The notes: generated by a model not told the origin, from the letters alone. Positions 32,410 to 42,273 are shown, counted from the stretch's first letter. The stretch is DNA of 64,000 nt from Paenibacillus_AB hodogayensis (GCF_039536325.1 NZ_BAAAYO010000010.1:186001-250000); one strand, 5' to 3'. Numbers and translations are program-made.

Positions 32410-35400
32410 TTACGGCTGCACGCTCCGGACGACGGAGCCGACCTGCGGCACGCCGACGACCGCCTCGTGCTCCCGGCCGTCGTCCGCAAGCGGGATGTAC
32501 GTCCCGCCGGAGGATGTCTGCCCGACCGGGCGGCCGTCCAGCGTTACCGGGCGGGGCTCTGCGGAATTCGCCGCTCCATCGCGCTCGGTATGCACGACAA
32601 TCCGGTAGACGGCGCTGCCGAAACGGTACCGCACCTCGAAGGAAGGCCAGTCGGCCGGAACCGCAGGCTGCACGAGCAGCTTGTCGGCTTCGCGACGCAG
32701 ACCGAGAAGCCATTCGACGCCGGCCTGATACATCCAGCCCGAGGCGCCGGTATACCAGGTCCAGCCCGCCCGGCCCATAACCGGCTCGCGTGTGTAGACG
32801 TCCGCCGCTATGACGTACGGCTCCCCGGCGTAAACGCGCACGTCCGACGAGCTTCGCGCATGGTTGACCGGATTGAGCAGCTGGAACAGCTCGAACGCCT
32901 TGTCCCCTTCGCCCAGCTTGCTCCAGGCTACGATACTCCAGATTGCTCCGTGCGTATATTGCGCGCCGTTCTCGCGAATGCCGGGCGGATACCCCTGAAT
33001 GTACCCCGGACTCGGGTCGGTGTTATCGAATGGCGGCGTCAGCAGCCGGGCCACCGCTACGTCGCGGTCGACCAGCTCGCGATCGAACGACTGCATCGCC
33101 CTTCGGGCCCGCTCGATCGGAGCCGCTTCGGAGATGGCCGACCATGACTGGGCGATCGCATCGATGCGGCATTCGCCGTTGCTTGTCGAGCCGAGCCACG
33201 TTCCTTCGTCGGTGAACGCGCGGCGGTACCATTCGCCGTCCCACGCATGCTCGTTCAGCGCCTGCGCGATCGAGCTTCTCCGTTCGCGGTAAGAGGCGGC
33301 GCGTTCTTCGTCCCCTTTGCGCGCGCACGTATCGGCGAACTTCTCCAGCACCTCGCACAAAAACCAGCCGAGCCAGACGCTTTCGCCCTTGCCCTTGTCG
33401 CCGACCGAGTTCATGCCGTCGTTCCAGTCGCCGATGCCCATAAGCGGGATGCCGTGCTCGCCGTAGCGCGAAGCGCGCTCGATTGCCCGGACACAATGCT
33501 CGTATACCGACGCCGAGCGAGGCGAGATGACGGTTTCCTCGTACCTTTCGTGCTCTTCGTCGGTAAGCTCGCCGCTCGTCAGAAATGGCGCAATCTCGTC
33601 CAGAATGGAGAGGTCGCCCGTATGGACGATATACCGGGATACCGCATACGGCAGCCACAGCAGATCGTCCGTGTAGCGCGTGCGAATGCCTCGTCCCGTC
33701 TCCTCGTGCCACCAATGCTGCACATCGCCCTCCTCGTACTGGTGCCCGGCGTGCAGCACGATTTGCCGTCTGGTCAGTGCGGGGGCGGTATGCAGCAGCG
33801 CCAGCGAATCCTGCAGCTGATCGCGGAAGCCGTAAGCCCCGCCGGCTTGGTAAAAAGCGGTCCTGGCCCACATTCGGCACGACAGCGCCTGATACAGCAG
33901 CCAGCCGTTCAGCATCAGATCCAGCTCGCGGCTTGGCGTGGACACCTCGATCTGACCGAGCGTATCCCGCCAAAACGCTGTCACCTCGGCCAGCGCCTGG
34001 TCGCAGCCGTCGCCGGTCCGGTAGCGGCCGACCAGTTCGCGCAGCGCCTCCTTGCTTTCCCCGGCGCCCAGCAGCACGTAGACGGTGCGCTTGCCGCGCG
34101 GAGGCAGCGTCAACTGCAGCCGGATCGCCCCGCAGCTGTCGGCGAATATGCCGTCCGTATCGGACAGCTTCGCCCGGCTCATGCCTTCCGGCTGCGCCAA
34201 CGTGCCGGAGCGTCCGATGAATTCCGCACGATCGGCCGTATACGAAACGGCCTCCTCCGCATCGTCGGACCGATTCCGGTCATCACGCGCATGCATATGC
34301 AGAAACGCCAGCGAATCGCGGAAATGCTCTTGATACCCGTTGCGGGCAAACAGCGAGCCGCTTTCCGCATCCCATTCGGAAACGATGTACGACGCGCTTC
34401 CCGGCCTGCGCACGCCTAGCACCCAGTTGCAGTAATAGGCGACGGACAGGCTGCGCGGCGCGTCCCCTTCGTTCTCCAGCTCGAGCGCCACGTACTTGAC
34501 CGGCTCGTCCTTATTGACGTAGATCGTCATTCGGTGGCGGATGCCACGCGTTTGCCGCGAGAAGCGGGAATAACCGAAGCCGTGATCGGCCTCGAACGCA
34601 CCTTTGCCAAGCTCGGGAGACGGTGACGCCGACCAGACGCCTCCGCTCTCCTCGTCGTGGATGTATAGAGCTTCGCCAGGGGGATCGAGCACCGGATCGT
34701 TCGACCAAGGCGTCAGCTTGAATTCCCGGCTGTTGCGCCACCACGTATAACCCGTTCCGAGTTCGGTGACAAGGCAGCCGAAGTGCGGGTTGGCCATCAC
34801 GTTGCTCCACGGTGCTGGCAAATATTTGCCGCCGCGCATAGCGATCCGGTATTCGCGCCCATCCTCGGCGAAGCCTCCCCAGCCGTTCGACAACTCCAGC
34901 GGTCCTGGATCGGGAGCCGGATCGGACTCCGCCTTGTAGCCGGAATGCGCCTCCTCTTCCTCCCTCAACGGCAGCAGCCGGTAATCCGCAGGCAAGCCTT
35001 CGATCGTCGGCAAGCTGTCGGCTTGGGGTGCTTCCCCGAGCGTATAGCGCCGCTTGCGCCGCTTCGGACGGGCAGCCAGTTGGGCCTTGAGGCTCGCTCC
35101 GTCCGCGCGCAGCGTCAGACGGGCGATGGCGGCCAGCAGATCGGCCTGCTCCGGCGAAAGCCGGTCGGCCATCAGCGGATAAATGCCCCCGCCGGCACCC
35201 GTTCCGCCCACAGTCTGCTCGATGGCGCGGCGCAGCTCGTCCAGAACGTCCTGGTAGTAGCCGCCGGCCTGCTCGATCAGGAAGACCAAATCGAAGCCGA
35301 TCCCTTTGCCGCGCAAATAGGAGCGTCCGACCAGCATCTTCCGGGCGAAAGGCATTTGCGATTTGTCCTGGATCTTGACGAGCGCGACCGGCAAATCCCC

Positions 35401-38400
35401 CGATATGCCCAAGGGCCACAAACCCGGCTGGCCGGAGCGGTTGGCGGCAATGGCCCGCTCCCGCTCCTCCCGAAGAGGCGCCTGCATGAGCAGCCGGCCC
35501 GCCATCGCGTGATAGTCCGCCGCCTCCATGGCGGTCATATGCTGGTGGCGCAGGTCGATCCGGCTGTGCGTCCAGGCCAGTTGGAACGCCCGCTCCGCCT
35601 GACGCTCGCCGCACAGCCCGTCGGCGATGGCGAGCGCTTCCTCGCGGCTGTCCGCCGCTCCGGTCACTGCCAGCAGCCTGACGGTCTCGCCCGGCTGTAT
35701 CGACACACGGCGGCGCATGACGAAGGCCGGATCGAGCACGGCGCCGACCGTGCCCGAAAGGCGGCACTCCAGGCTGGCCGGGCGGGCCAGCGTATGGCCG
35801 CGGCCGATAAACCGGGCGCGGTCCGTTTCATATTCGATCGGTCCGAGCGCCTCGCAGCCGATCGACAGCCGGCCTACGGCCCACTTCGTTTTTTCCCCGT
35901 CGGAGCGGGGACGCCGGTACGCCAGCAGACATTCCCGGTCTGCTTCGTATTCGGTCTGTACGAACAGCTTGCTGAAGGCCGGATGCGCTTCGTCTGCGGC
36001 CGGGGCGGACAGTGACAGCTCCACATAGGCGGTAATCTCGACGATCCGCGCTTCCGTTCCCGTATTCGTCAGGGAAAGCCGGCGAAGCTCGGCGTTCTGG
36101 TCGGGCGGCACGCAAATATCCAGCTCCGTCAGCAGGCTTCCGTCGCGCCGGGAGAAGGTTGCCTTGTCCAGCGCAAATTGTGCGCGCTGCTCCTCCGCCG
36201 GCACGCGGCAAGGCTCGAACGTCGGCGACCAGATCTCGCCGGTGGAGACGTCGCGGATGTACAGGCAGCTGCCAGGCGTTTCCGCTACCGGGTCCTCATG
36301 CCAACGCGAGACGTTAACCGTTTCCCAACGGCTGTAGCCCGCCCCGCTGTCGGTAACGACGGTCGTAAACGCTCCGTTGGACAGCACGCACGCCTCGGGA
36401 GCTTCCGCCGGACCGGCAAATTCGCGAAGCGGAATCCGGGTGCCCATAAGTGGCTCCTTTGCCCGTTCGTAAGCCGGCTTCGCCGCATCCTTGATAATCG
36501 CCGGCCGCTCGGGGATGCGCTCCTGCAGCAGCAGTTCGGCCGCCTGTACGCGCTTGTCCGCATGGAACCGGTCGATCATCGTACGGGGCAGCAGCATATT
36601 GCCGAGCGTCAGCAGGCTCATGCCAAGATGATGGGCCATAAAGCTGCGGATGACGACATGTCCGCTGCCCGACGGCAGACGCTGCTCGGTGCAGTCGATC
36701 GCCTCGTAGAAGCCGTATGGACCCTTCGCTCCCATCTGCTCCATCCGCGCCAAAGAAGCAAGCGATTCTTTCGTCTCGAACGGCAGCGCCATAATCGCGG
36801 CGTAGGGAGCGAGCACCAGGTCGTTCTCGAGGCCGCGCTGGAAGCCGAGGCCGGGTACGCCGAACGCCCGGTACTGGTAATTCATCTGGTAATCGTAAGC
36901 GTGGTAACCCGATTCGGAAATGCCGAACGGGACACCGCGCTGCCGGCCGTATTCGATCTGCCGGCGTACGACTCCCCGGTACGTCGCATCCCACACCGTA
37001 TTGCGGTATGTGCGCATCAACAGCGACGGCATTAAATATTCGAACATCGTCCCCGACCACGACAATAGCGTCGGCCGGCCCCCGGAACGGGCCATCGCGC
37101 GCCCCAGACGGAACCAGTGCGAGACAGGAGCCTGCCCGAAGGCGATAGCCAGAAAGCTCGCCTGTCTGGCCTCGGAGGCCAGCAGGTCGTACAAGATCGT
37201 TTCGCGGCGGTCAAGCGCCGCTTGGTAGCCGAGCGAGAACAGCTCGGACTCTTCGTCGTAGAGAGGACGGAAATCGGTCCCTCGCACGATCGCTTCGATG
37301 CGCTCGGCGAGCCTTCCGGCACGCTCCCTAACGGATGCGCCATGCTGCTCTTCGTCCCGTGCGCCCCATTCCAGAACGCCTTGGGTCAGCGCGATCAGGT
37401 AGGCGACGAAATTGCCGGAATCAACTGTAGATACATAGAGCGGCGGCAAAGGCCGGAGCGATTCGGTATCGTACCAGTTGTATAAATGTCCGTTCCATTT
37501 CTCCATCCGCTCGATCGTGCCGACCGTCCGCTCGACGCGCTCCAGCAAGCCCGGCGTGTCGATAAAGCCGAAATCGCGTGCTGCCACTGCACAAACGAGT
37601 CCAAGCCCGATATTCGTCGGCGACGTCCGATGCGCCACTCCGTTCGGAGGCTCCAGCTGCACATTGTCCGGTGGCAGCCAATTGTCGCCTTCGACGGCGA
37701 AATCTTCGTAATAAGCCCATATTTGCGCGGCCAGCTCGTGCAGCCGTTCCCGCTCCCCGGCGGTTATGCCTTCTTCGGCACGCACTTTCGGAGGGCTGTT
37801 GAGCCATTGTACGGCCAGCGGCGCAAGCAGCCACAATACCGCAATCGCAAGTCCGAAAGCCCGCAAGGCAGGCGGCTGGGCTGCAAAGGCGCAGGCGGCG
37901 AACGCCAAGACCAGTATCCGGCCGCCCCACGCCCCCATCATCGCGGAACGCGAAGCGACCCGGCTGCGGCGCTCGACCTCCGCCGAACTGGTCCATTCCA
38001 GCAGCCGCTTCTTGCTGACGCCGACCCGGAACAACGTACGGACGATCGCATCCGCCATCACGGCGGCCTGGTACGGCAGCACGATAAATTGCGTTAACGA
38101 CTGACCCGCCGCCGCCAGCAGCGCCGCCGGGTTGCGCATCAGGTAACGCGGGGCGAGCAGGCTGCGGACGATGCCGAGCATCAGCGTCAGCAATCCGGCG
38201 GCGAACAGCAGCCAACCGGCTCCGCCGGACATCAGCAGGCTGGCGGCGAATAACAGGTACAAGCCCGGCTGCACCAGGCTGCGTCTCATGTTGTCGGCGA
38301 TTTGCCAGCGGGTCAGCACCGACAGATCAACCGGCTGGGATTGGCCGCAGCGGTCCGACACGCGCGGAGCCAACCAGCACAGCAGCTGCCAATCGCCGCG

Positions 38401-40737
38401 CACCCAACGGTGCTGCCGCTGCTGGTAAGAATAGAACGTGGCCGGATGCCCGTCCACGACTTCGATGTCGGTCAGCAAACCGCCGCGCAGGAAGCCTCCC
38501 TCCAGCAAATCGTGGCTCAGCACGCGGTTATCCGGAATGCGGTCGTTCAGCACTTGCCGGAAGGCAGTGACGTCAAACAGTCCTTTTCCGGTAAAAATAC
38601 CTTGTCCGAACGCGTTCTGGTAAGGGTCGGACATCGCGAACGCATAAGGGTCGATGCCGGGCTTGGACGACCACAAACGGGCGAGCCGGGAAACGGTCAC
38701 CGAATCGTAGCTGATGCCGACGCGGGGTTGGAGGACGCCGTAGCCTTCGGTTACACGCGTTGCGGCGGCGTTGAGACGGGCCCGGTTATACGGCAAATGC
38801 ATCGTGGCCACCATGCGCCGGGCCGCTCCAATCGGCAGCTCCGTATCCGCGTCCAGCGTCAGCACATACCGGAAGGACGCCAGCCGCGAGCCGTCGCCAA
38901 CGATATGAGCATAGCTCGTATCCGTTTTGCCGGAGAGCAGTTCCACAAACTCGACCAGCTTGCCGCGCTTGCGCTCCCATCCCATCCAGGTCCGCTCCGT
39001 TTCATTCCAACGACGGGAGCGCTGAAACAAATAAAACGGCCCCGTTCCCGTATCGGGATCCCCGTAAAGCGCGTTCAGCTCTTCGATCCGCTTCCGCGCC
39101 GCGGCGACGATCTCCTCGTCGGCCTCGGCGTGCTCCGAGACGGCGTCCGTAAAATCGCCCAGTAGTGCGAAACCCATATGCCGATCCGGACTGGACAAAT
39201 AGTGCAGCTCCAGCCTGTCCGCCATTCGGACCGCATCGTCCGGCTTGGACCAGATGACCGGGATAACCGTTATCGTGGCGGCGTCCTCGGGAATGCCGCT
39301 CGCATAATCGTAGCGCAGCAGGGGACGACGTATAAAAAGACGCTCCAGGCAGCTGTGTACGGCGGTAACCGTCCATTCGCTGGCCGGAAGCGCGAGCAGC
39401 AGCCCCGCGGCAATCCACGCTCCTGCGCCGGGCAATCCGCCGTTGGCGGCGGCCGTCAGCCAAAGCGCCAAGGCGAGAAAAGCCGCGAATAGCGCCGTCA
39501 TCGCCGCCAGGTAAGGCCCCGGCTGCGGGTATGGAACCATCCGGCCGAACAAACGCTTCGGCTGGCCGCACTCGCGCAGCGATTCGCGCAGCAGGCCCCT
39601 GCCTTTGGATTCGAGCAAATAGTAAGCGGCGTATGCCGACCGCGGCGGCAGCCCCCCCTCCGGCTCCGTGCCGGCGCTGCGGGTTTCCTCAGCTGCGGGA
39701 GCCTCCGACGGGCGCTCGGCTGCATAGAAGCGGCGGTCGGCCAAGGCGACAGCTTGCCTGGCGACGACATTTTCCGGCATCCCATAGCGCTGAGCGAGCC
39801 GCTCCACCTGCTCCCGAAGCGTAGCGCGGCTTCTTTCGTCCATTCGCGCATACATTCCGGCCCGCTCCTCGCCCAATGTTCGCTCCACCACGCTGAGCCG
39901 TTCGAACAGCGAATCCCAGCGGGTTCGCGACATGGCGCGCAGCGAACGGATCAGATTGCCCGCCGTCCATTCGTAGGACGCCTGCAGCTGATGCTCGTAT
40001 ACGAGAAGCCGGTTAAAATCCTCCGCTCCGTTATCCAGCTTGCACAGCAGCCAGTGGCGGACGTCGCCTAGCTCGTCCGCCCATTCGTTAAGCCGGCTAA
40101 CCAGATGGACGACGACAGGACCGGCAAGCGGCACAAAATAGCCGGCCGCATCCAGCGCCTCCTTGATTTTGCCTGCATCGGGCTTGGCCCCTCCGTCCGC
40201 GAACGGCGCCAGCAGCTTGTCGACCTCATCGTACGCTTCCCTGCGCTCGCGGACCACTTCCATCAGCTCGGCCAGCCCGGCGATCATCGAGACGCGCAGC
40301 AGAACCGGCAGCGCGGCAACTTCCGCGACCGAAAGAACGGCTACCTCCTGATAAGCGTGAACGAAACGCTCGAACGAATGGACGTCCAGTTCTCCACCGA
40401 CGCGCTTCACGTATTCGCCGCACAGCGCTTTCGCCCGCGGCTCGTTTCCCGGCCGCAGCCGGGCCAAGCCGCCGGCCGTCAGCCCGGCCAGTTCCTCGCG
40501 GACGGCAAACGCTTCGGCCTCGATAAAATCGGCATGATCCAGCAGCCAATGCTCGGCCGGCTGCAAGGCGGAAGACTCCACTTGCTTGAGCCCGGCCGCG
40601 AAGGCACGCAGCATCTCCAGATGACGGCGAAGCGCCTTGCGAGTCGACGTAACGGACCCGTAGGCAGGTTTGCCGGGATGATGTATAAGAGCAAGTTCGC
40701 GGGCTTGCTGCTCCAGTTGCTCGACCGTAGAAATCAT
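32410..40737 (-). CDS. Giant cyclic beta-glucan synthase/phosphorylase-like protein (GT84-GH94 type, NdvB-like)
   Basis: A 2775-residue protein with the architecture of cyclic beta-1,2-glucan synthase. An N-terminal region is followed by membrane helices near 410-460 and a glycosyltransferase module with LTLDADTELPIGAARRMV (about 626) and the QRQHRW motif (about 774). More helices span about 820-990, then a glucoamylase-like domain with YNWYDTESLRPLPP near 1090 and HHLGMSLLTLGNML near 1380. Two GH94-type beta-sandwich regions (about 1460 and 1950) precede the catalytic domain with GDWNDGMNSVGDKGKGESVW near 2436, including the GH94 general-acid Asp. NdvB-type enzymes polymerise and cyclise glucan and trim it by phosphorolysis. 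The ATG follows GAGGGGG. Activity on beta-1,2-glucan is inferred. Confidence 0.85.
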   Translation of the reverse strand: MISTVEQLEQQARELALIHHPGKPAYGSVTSTRKALRRHLEMLRAFAAGLKQVESSALQPAEHWLLDHADFIEAEAFAVREELAGLTAGGLARLRPGNEPRAKALCGEYVKRVGGELDVHSFERFVHAYQEVAVLSVAEVAALPVLLRVSMIAGLAELMEVVRERREAYDEVDKLLAPFADGGAKPDAGKIKEALDAAGYFVPLAGPVVVHLVSRLNEWADELGDVRHWLLCKLDNGAEDFNRLLVYEHQLQASYEWTAGNLIRSLRAMSRTRWDSLFERLSVVERTLGEERAGMYARMDERSRATLREQVERLAQRYGMPENVVARQAVALADRRFYAAERPSEAPAAEETRSAGTEPEGGLPPRSAYAAYYLLESKGRGLLRESLRECGQPKRLFGRMVPYPQPGPYLAAMTALFAAFLALALWLTAAANGGLPGAGAWIAAGLLLALPASEWTVTAVHSCLERLFIRRPLLRYDYASGIPEDAATITVIPVIWSKPDDAVRMADRLELHYLSSPDRHMGFALLGDFTDAVSEHAEADEEIVAAARKRIEELNALYGDPDTGTGPFYLFQRSRRWNETERTWMGWERKRGKLVEFVELLSGKTDTSYAHIVGDGSRLASFRYVLTLDADTELPIGAARRMVATMHLPYNRARLNAAATRVTEGYGVLQPRVGISYDSVTVSRLARLWSSKPGIDPYAFAMSDPYQNAFGQGIFTGKGLFDVTAFRQVLNDRIPDNRVLSHDLLEGGFLRGGLLTDIEVVDGHPATFYSYQQRQHRWVRGDWQLLCWLAPRVSDRCGQSQPVDLSVLTRWQIADNMRRSLVQPGLYLLFAASLLMSGGAGWLLFAAGLLTLMLGIVRSLLAPRYLMRNPAALLAAAGQSLTQFIVLPYQAAVMADAIVRTLFRVGVSKKRLLEWTSSAEVERRSRVASRSAMMGAWGGRILVLAFAACAFAAQPPALRAFGLAIAVLWLLAPLAVQWLNSPPKVRAEEGITAGERERLHELAAQIWAYYEDFAVEGDNWLPPDNVQLEPPNGVAHRTSPTNIGLGLVCAVAARDFGFIDTPGLLERVERTVGTIERMEKWNGHLYNWYDTESLRPLPPLYVSTVDSGNFVAYLIALTQGVLEWGARDEEQHGASVRERAGRLAERIEAIVRGTDFRPLYDEESELFSLGYQAALDRRETILYDLLASEARQASFLAIAFGQAPVSHWFRLGRAMARSGGRPTLLSWSGTMFEYLMPSLLMRTYRNTVWDATYRGVVRRQIEYGRQRGVPFGISESGYHAYDYQMNYQYRAFGVPGLGFQRGLENDLVLAPYAAIMALPFETKESLASLARMEQMGAKGPYGFYEAIDCTEQRLPSGSGHVVIRSFMAHHLGMSLLTLGNMLLPRTMIDRFHADKRVQAAELLLQERIPERPAIIKDAAKPAYERAKEPLMGTRIPLREFAGPAEAPEACVLSNGAFTTVVTDSGAGYSRWETVNVSRWHEDPVAETPGSCLYIRDVSTGEIWSPTFEPCRVPAEEQRAQFALDKATFSRRDGSLLTELDICVPPDQNAELRRLSLTNTGTEARIVEITAYVELSLSAPAADEAHPAFSKLFVQTEYEADRECLLAYRRPRSDGEKTKWAVGRLSIGCEALGPIEYETDRARFIGRGHTLARPASLECRLSGTVGAVLDPAFVMRRRVSIQPGETVRLLAVTGAADSREEALAIADGLCGERQAERAFQLAWTHSRIDLRHQHMTAMEAADYHAMAGRLLMQAPLREERERAIAANRSGQPGLWPLGISGDLPVALVKIQDKSQMPFARKMLVGRSYLRGKGIGFDLVFLIEQAGGYYQDVLDELRRAIEQTVGGTGAGGGIYPLMADRLSPEQADLLAAIARLTLRADGASLKAQLAARPKRRKRRYTLGEAPQADSLPTIEGLPADYRLLPLREEEEAHSGYKAESDPAPDPGPLELSNGWGGFAEDGREYRIAMRGGKYLPAPWSNVMANPHFGCLVTELGTGYTWWRNSREFKLTPWSNDPVLDPPGEALYIHDEESGGVWSASPSPELGKGAFEADHGFGYSRFSRQTRGIRHRMTIYVNKDEPVKYVALELENEGDAPRSLSVAYYCNWVLGVRRPGSASYIVSEWDAESGSLFARNGYQEHFRDSLAFLHMHARDDRNRSDDAEEAVSYTADRAEFIGRSGTLAQPEGMSRAKLSDTDGIFADSCGAIRLQLTLPPRGKRTVYVLLGAGESKEALRELVGRYRTGDGCDQALAEVTAFWRDTLGQIEVSTPSRELDLMLNGWLLYQALSCRMWARTAFYQAGGAYGFRDQLQDSLALLHTAPALTRRQIVLHAGHQYEEGDVQHWWHEETGRGIRTRYTDDLLWLPYAVSRYIVHTGDLSILDEIAPFLTSGELTDEEHERYEETVISPRSASVYEHCVRAIERASRYGEHGIPLMGIGDWNDGMNSVGDKGKGESVWLGWFLCEVLEKFADTCARKGDEERAASYRERRSSIAQALNEHAWDGEWYRRAFTDEGTWLGSTSNGECRIDAIAQSWSAISEAAPIERARRAMQSFDRELVDRDVAVARLLTPPFDNTDPSPGYIQGYPPGIRENGAQYTHGAIWSIVAWSKLGEGDKAFELFQLLNPVNHARSSSDVRVYAGEPYVIAADVYTREPVMGRAGWTWYTGASGWMYQAGVEWLLGLRREADKLLVQPAVPADWPSFEVRYRFGSAVYRIVVHTERDGAANSAEPRPVTLDGRPVGQTSSGGTYIPLADDGREHEAVVGVPQVGSVVRSVQP

Positions 40738-40817
40738 GAGTCCCCCTCAATCCGCTAGATGATAAACCTTGACCTGAGTAATATTCCCAATTATCGGCAA
40801 AATATAAGAAAAGCTTT

Positions 40818-40871
40818 TTTTCGTCGAAAAAAGGCCACCGGTCCCTTTGCTGAGTAAGGGGATTGGCCTTC
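40818..40871 (-). terminator. Minus-strand intrinsic terminator upstream of the giant gene
   Basis: On the minus strand AAGGCCA...CCCCTT pairs with AAGGG...TGGCCTT and is followed by CTTTTTTCG. It ends about 80 bp before the giant gene's start and no minus-strand gene precedes it, so it may be an attenuator, or the relic of a lost gene's terminator. Confidence 0.6.
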
Positions 40872-40944
40872 TCATCATTATCAATCAAACTGTGACTTGG
40901 AACTTCCCTTGCGAGAGCGTTCGCAAGAGCGGGGTTTGTTGAAA

Positions 40945-41013
40945 ATTAATAGCTCCAAAGTGCTGATTTGCTAAGGCGAAGGCAGTGCTCCTTCGAGCAT
41001 TACATGACGCCAA
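40945..41013. repeat. Degenerate copy of the 123-bp hairpin repeat
   Basis: TTAATAGCTCCAAAG and CAGTGCTCCTTCGAGCATTA match the AGCTCC...AGTGCTCTTTCGAGCACTA part of the 123-bp units that start at about 41377. It appears to be an outlying copy separated from the others by the minisatellite. Confidence 0.55.
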
Positions 41014-41031
41014 GGTCGGCCGTACGCGCCG

Positions 41032-41371
41032 AATTCGCTGAACCCGCTGAACCCGTTGAACCCGTTGAACCCGTTGAACCCGTCGAACCCGTCAAACCCG
41101 TCAAACCCGTCAAACCCGTCAAACCCGTCAAACCCGTCAAACCCGTCAAACCCGTCAAACCCGTCAAACCCGTCAAACCCGTCAAACCCGTCAAACCCGT
41201 CAAACCTCTCGATTTTATCGATTCCATCGAACCCATTGAATCTTTCGAACCCATTGATCCATCGAATCGATCTAACCCATTGGATCCATCCAATCGATCG
41301 AACCCATTGAATCTTTCGAAGCCGTTGGATCCATCGAATCCATTGAATCCAGCGAACCAACCGAACCCGCC
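41032..41371. repeat. 9-bp minisatellite (unit AACCCGTCA) with degenerate flanks
   Basis: Thirteen perfect tandem copies of AACCCGTCA run from 41086 to 41202, preceded by six variant units (GAACCCGTT, GAACCCGCT types). They are followed to about 41371 by degenerate 9-mers such as GAACCCATT and GAATCTTTC. Because 9 is a multiple of 3 and the unit has no stop in any frame, several frames stay open on both strands, giving apparent peptides of KPV, SNP, GFD or LTG triplets. I see no ribosome site or homology supporting any of them, so it is annotated as repeat DNA. Confidence 0.85.
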
Positions 41372-41757
41372 TTCTCTGGCCACAGCGGCGGTCGTTACTC
41401 GGCGGTTGTTAGTGCCCAAAAGAGCATTAACAGCTCCAAAAGAGATCCAACTTGTGGAAATAGTGGTCTTTCGAGCACTACGCGCCGCGAAAAGCCACTA
41501 GACAGGGCGTTCTCGGCCTCTGCAGCGGTCGTTAGTGACAGAAAGAACATTAACAGCTCCCAGAGGGGGCCAATTTGCGGATATAGTGCTCTTTTGAGCA
41601 CTACGCCCCGCCAAAAGCCGTCAGACGTGGCGTTCTCGGCCACAGCGGCGGTCGTTAGTGCTAGAAAGAGCATTAACAGCTCTCAGAGGGAGCCAATTTG
41701 CGGATATAGTGCTCTTTCGAGCACTACGAGCCGCCAAATGCCGCCAGACGGGGCGTT
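41372..41757. repeat. Tandem 123-bp repeats, three copies, each with a hairpin
   Basis: Three units repeat with an exact 123-bp period, measured between hairpins at 41462, 41585 and 41708. Each unit contains GGCCACAGCGGCGGTCGTTA, AGAGCATTAACAGCTC and the stem-loop AGTGCTC-TTTC-GAGCACT. The first copy has one stem mismatch. The period is a multiple of three, and the minus strand stays open as a 41-residue repeating peptide containing ELLML and TTAA, but no start or ribosome site supports coding. Confidence 0.85.
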
Positions 41758-41773
41758 CCGGATGACGTAAAAT

Positions 41774-41993
41774 AGTTTGTGTACCAAGTATTGGGCCTAG
41801 TCGGCACAAAAAAAGTAGGGTATCCTCGGGACTGCGACATCACCAAGGAGGAACCCTACTCGATAACTACTATACCCGAAAACCTGCTCTCTGATCTATT
41901 TGAAAATGTTGTCACTCAATTCGTAAAGGAAAACCTGGAGCCCATCATGAAGGCGGAAATGAAACACGTTTTTGACTCACTCCTGACCTAAGT
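41774..41993 (+). mobile_element. IS256-family transposase remnant (N-terminus only)
   Basis: After a weak GGAGGA site near 41850, the plus strand encodes TIPENLLSDLFENVVTQFVK followed by ENLEPIMKAEMKHVF, ending at TAA 41989-41991. This resembles the first 40 residues of IS256-family (Mutator-type) transposases as found in Paenibacillus. All catalytic DDE residues and the rest of the element are gone. The preceding AT-rich 80 bp may be the element's left end; I could not define an inverted repeat. It sits inside a unit of the 123-bp array. Confidence 0.6.
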
Positions 41994-41994
41994 A

Positions 41995-42090
41995 GTAACT
42001 CTTTCGAGCACTACGCCCCGCCAAAAGCCGCCAGACGTGGCGTTCCCGAACAAGCGGCAGTCGTTACTGCCAGAAAGAGCATAGCCAACT
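41995..42090. repeat. Partial fourth copy of the 123-bp repeat, right of the IS remnant
   Basis: TCTTTCGAGCACTACGCCCC, then GCCAAAAGCCGCCAGACGTG and GCAGTCGTTACTGCCAGAAA, match the repeat unit from the hairpin's second half onward. The left half is replaced by the IS256 remnant. From 42091 to 42240 I see nothing further. Confidence 0.75.
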
Positions 42091-42264
42091 CCAAACGCCC
42101 TTTGCGAGTCGGAACGAAATAGCCGGTCCAAACGCCTCGTTAGCGCTCCGTTCGCCATCCGCTCCATTTGCATGCAGTTATTTCCTCTCATCGTCACATA
42201 ATCTGATACGATATAGCTCTTTTTATTGCTTTTTGGAGTATTTTCCGTATAAATCGTCTCAATA

Positions 42265-42273
42265 TGCTATAGT
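42265..42273 (+). promoter_or_regulatory. Extended -10 promoter of the AraC sensor-regulator gene
   Basis: TGCTATAGT (42265-42273) is a TG-extended -10 element with no good -35, placed 54 bp before the ATG. Confidence 0.55.

Noticed and set aside
40968..41501. Apparent protein of KPV triplets (and SNP, GFD, LTG versions in other frames)
   Set aside because: Several frames are open on both strands because of the 9-bp repeat; none has a convincing start, ribosome site or homology.
41032..41757. Possible CRISPR array
   Set aside because: The 9-bp units have no spacers, the 123-bp units are repeats throughout rather than repeat-spacer, and no cas genes are nearby.
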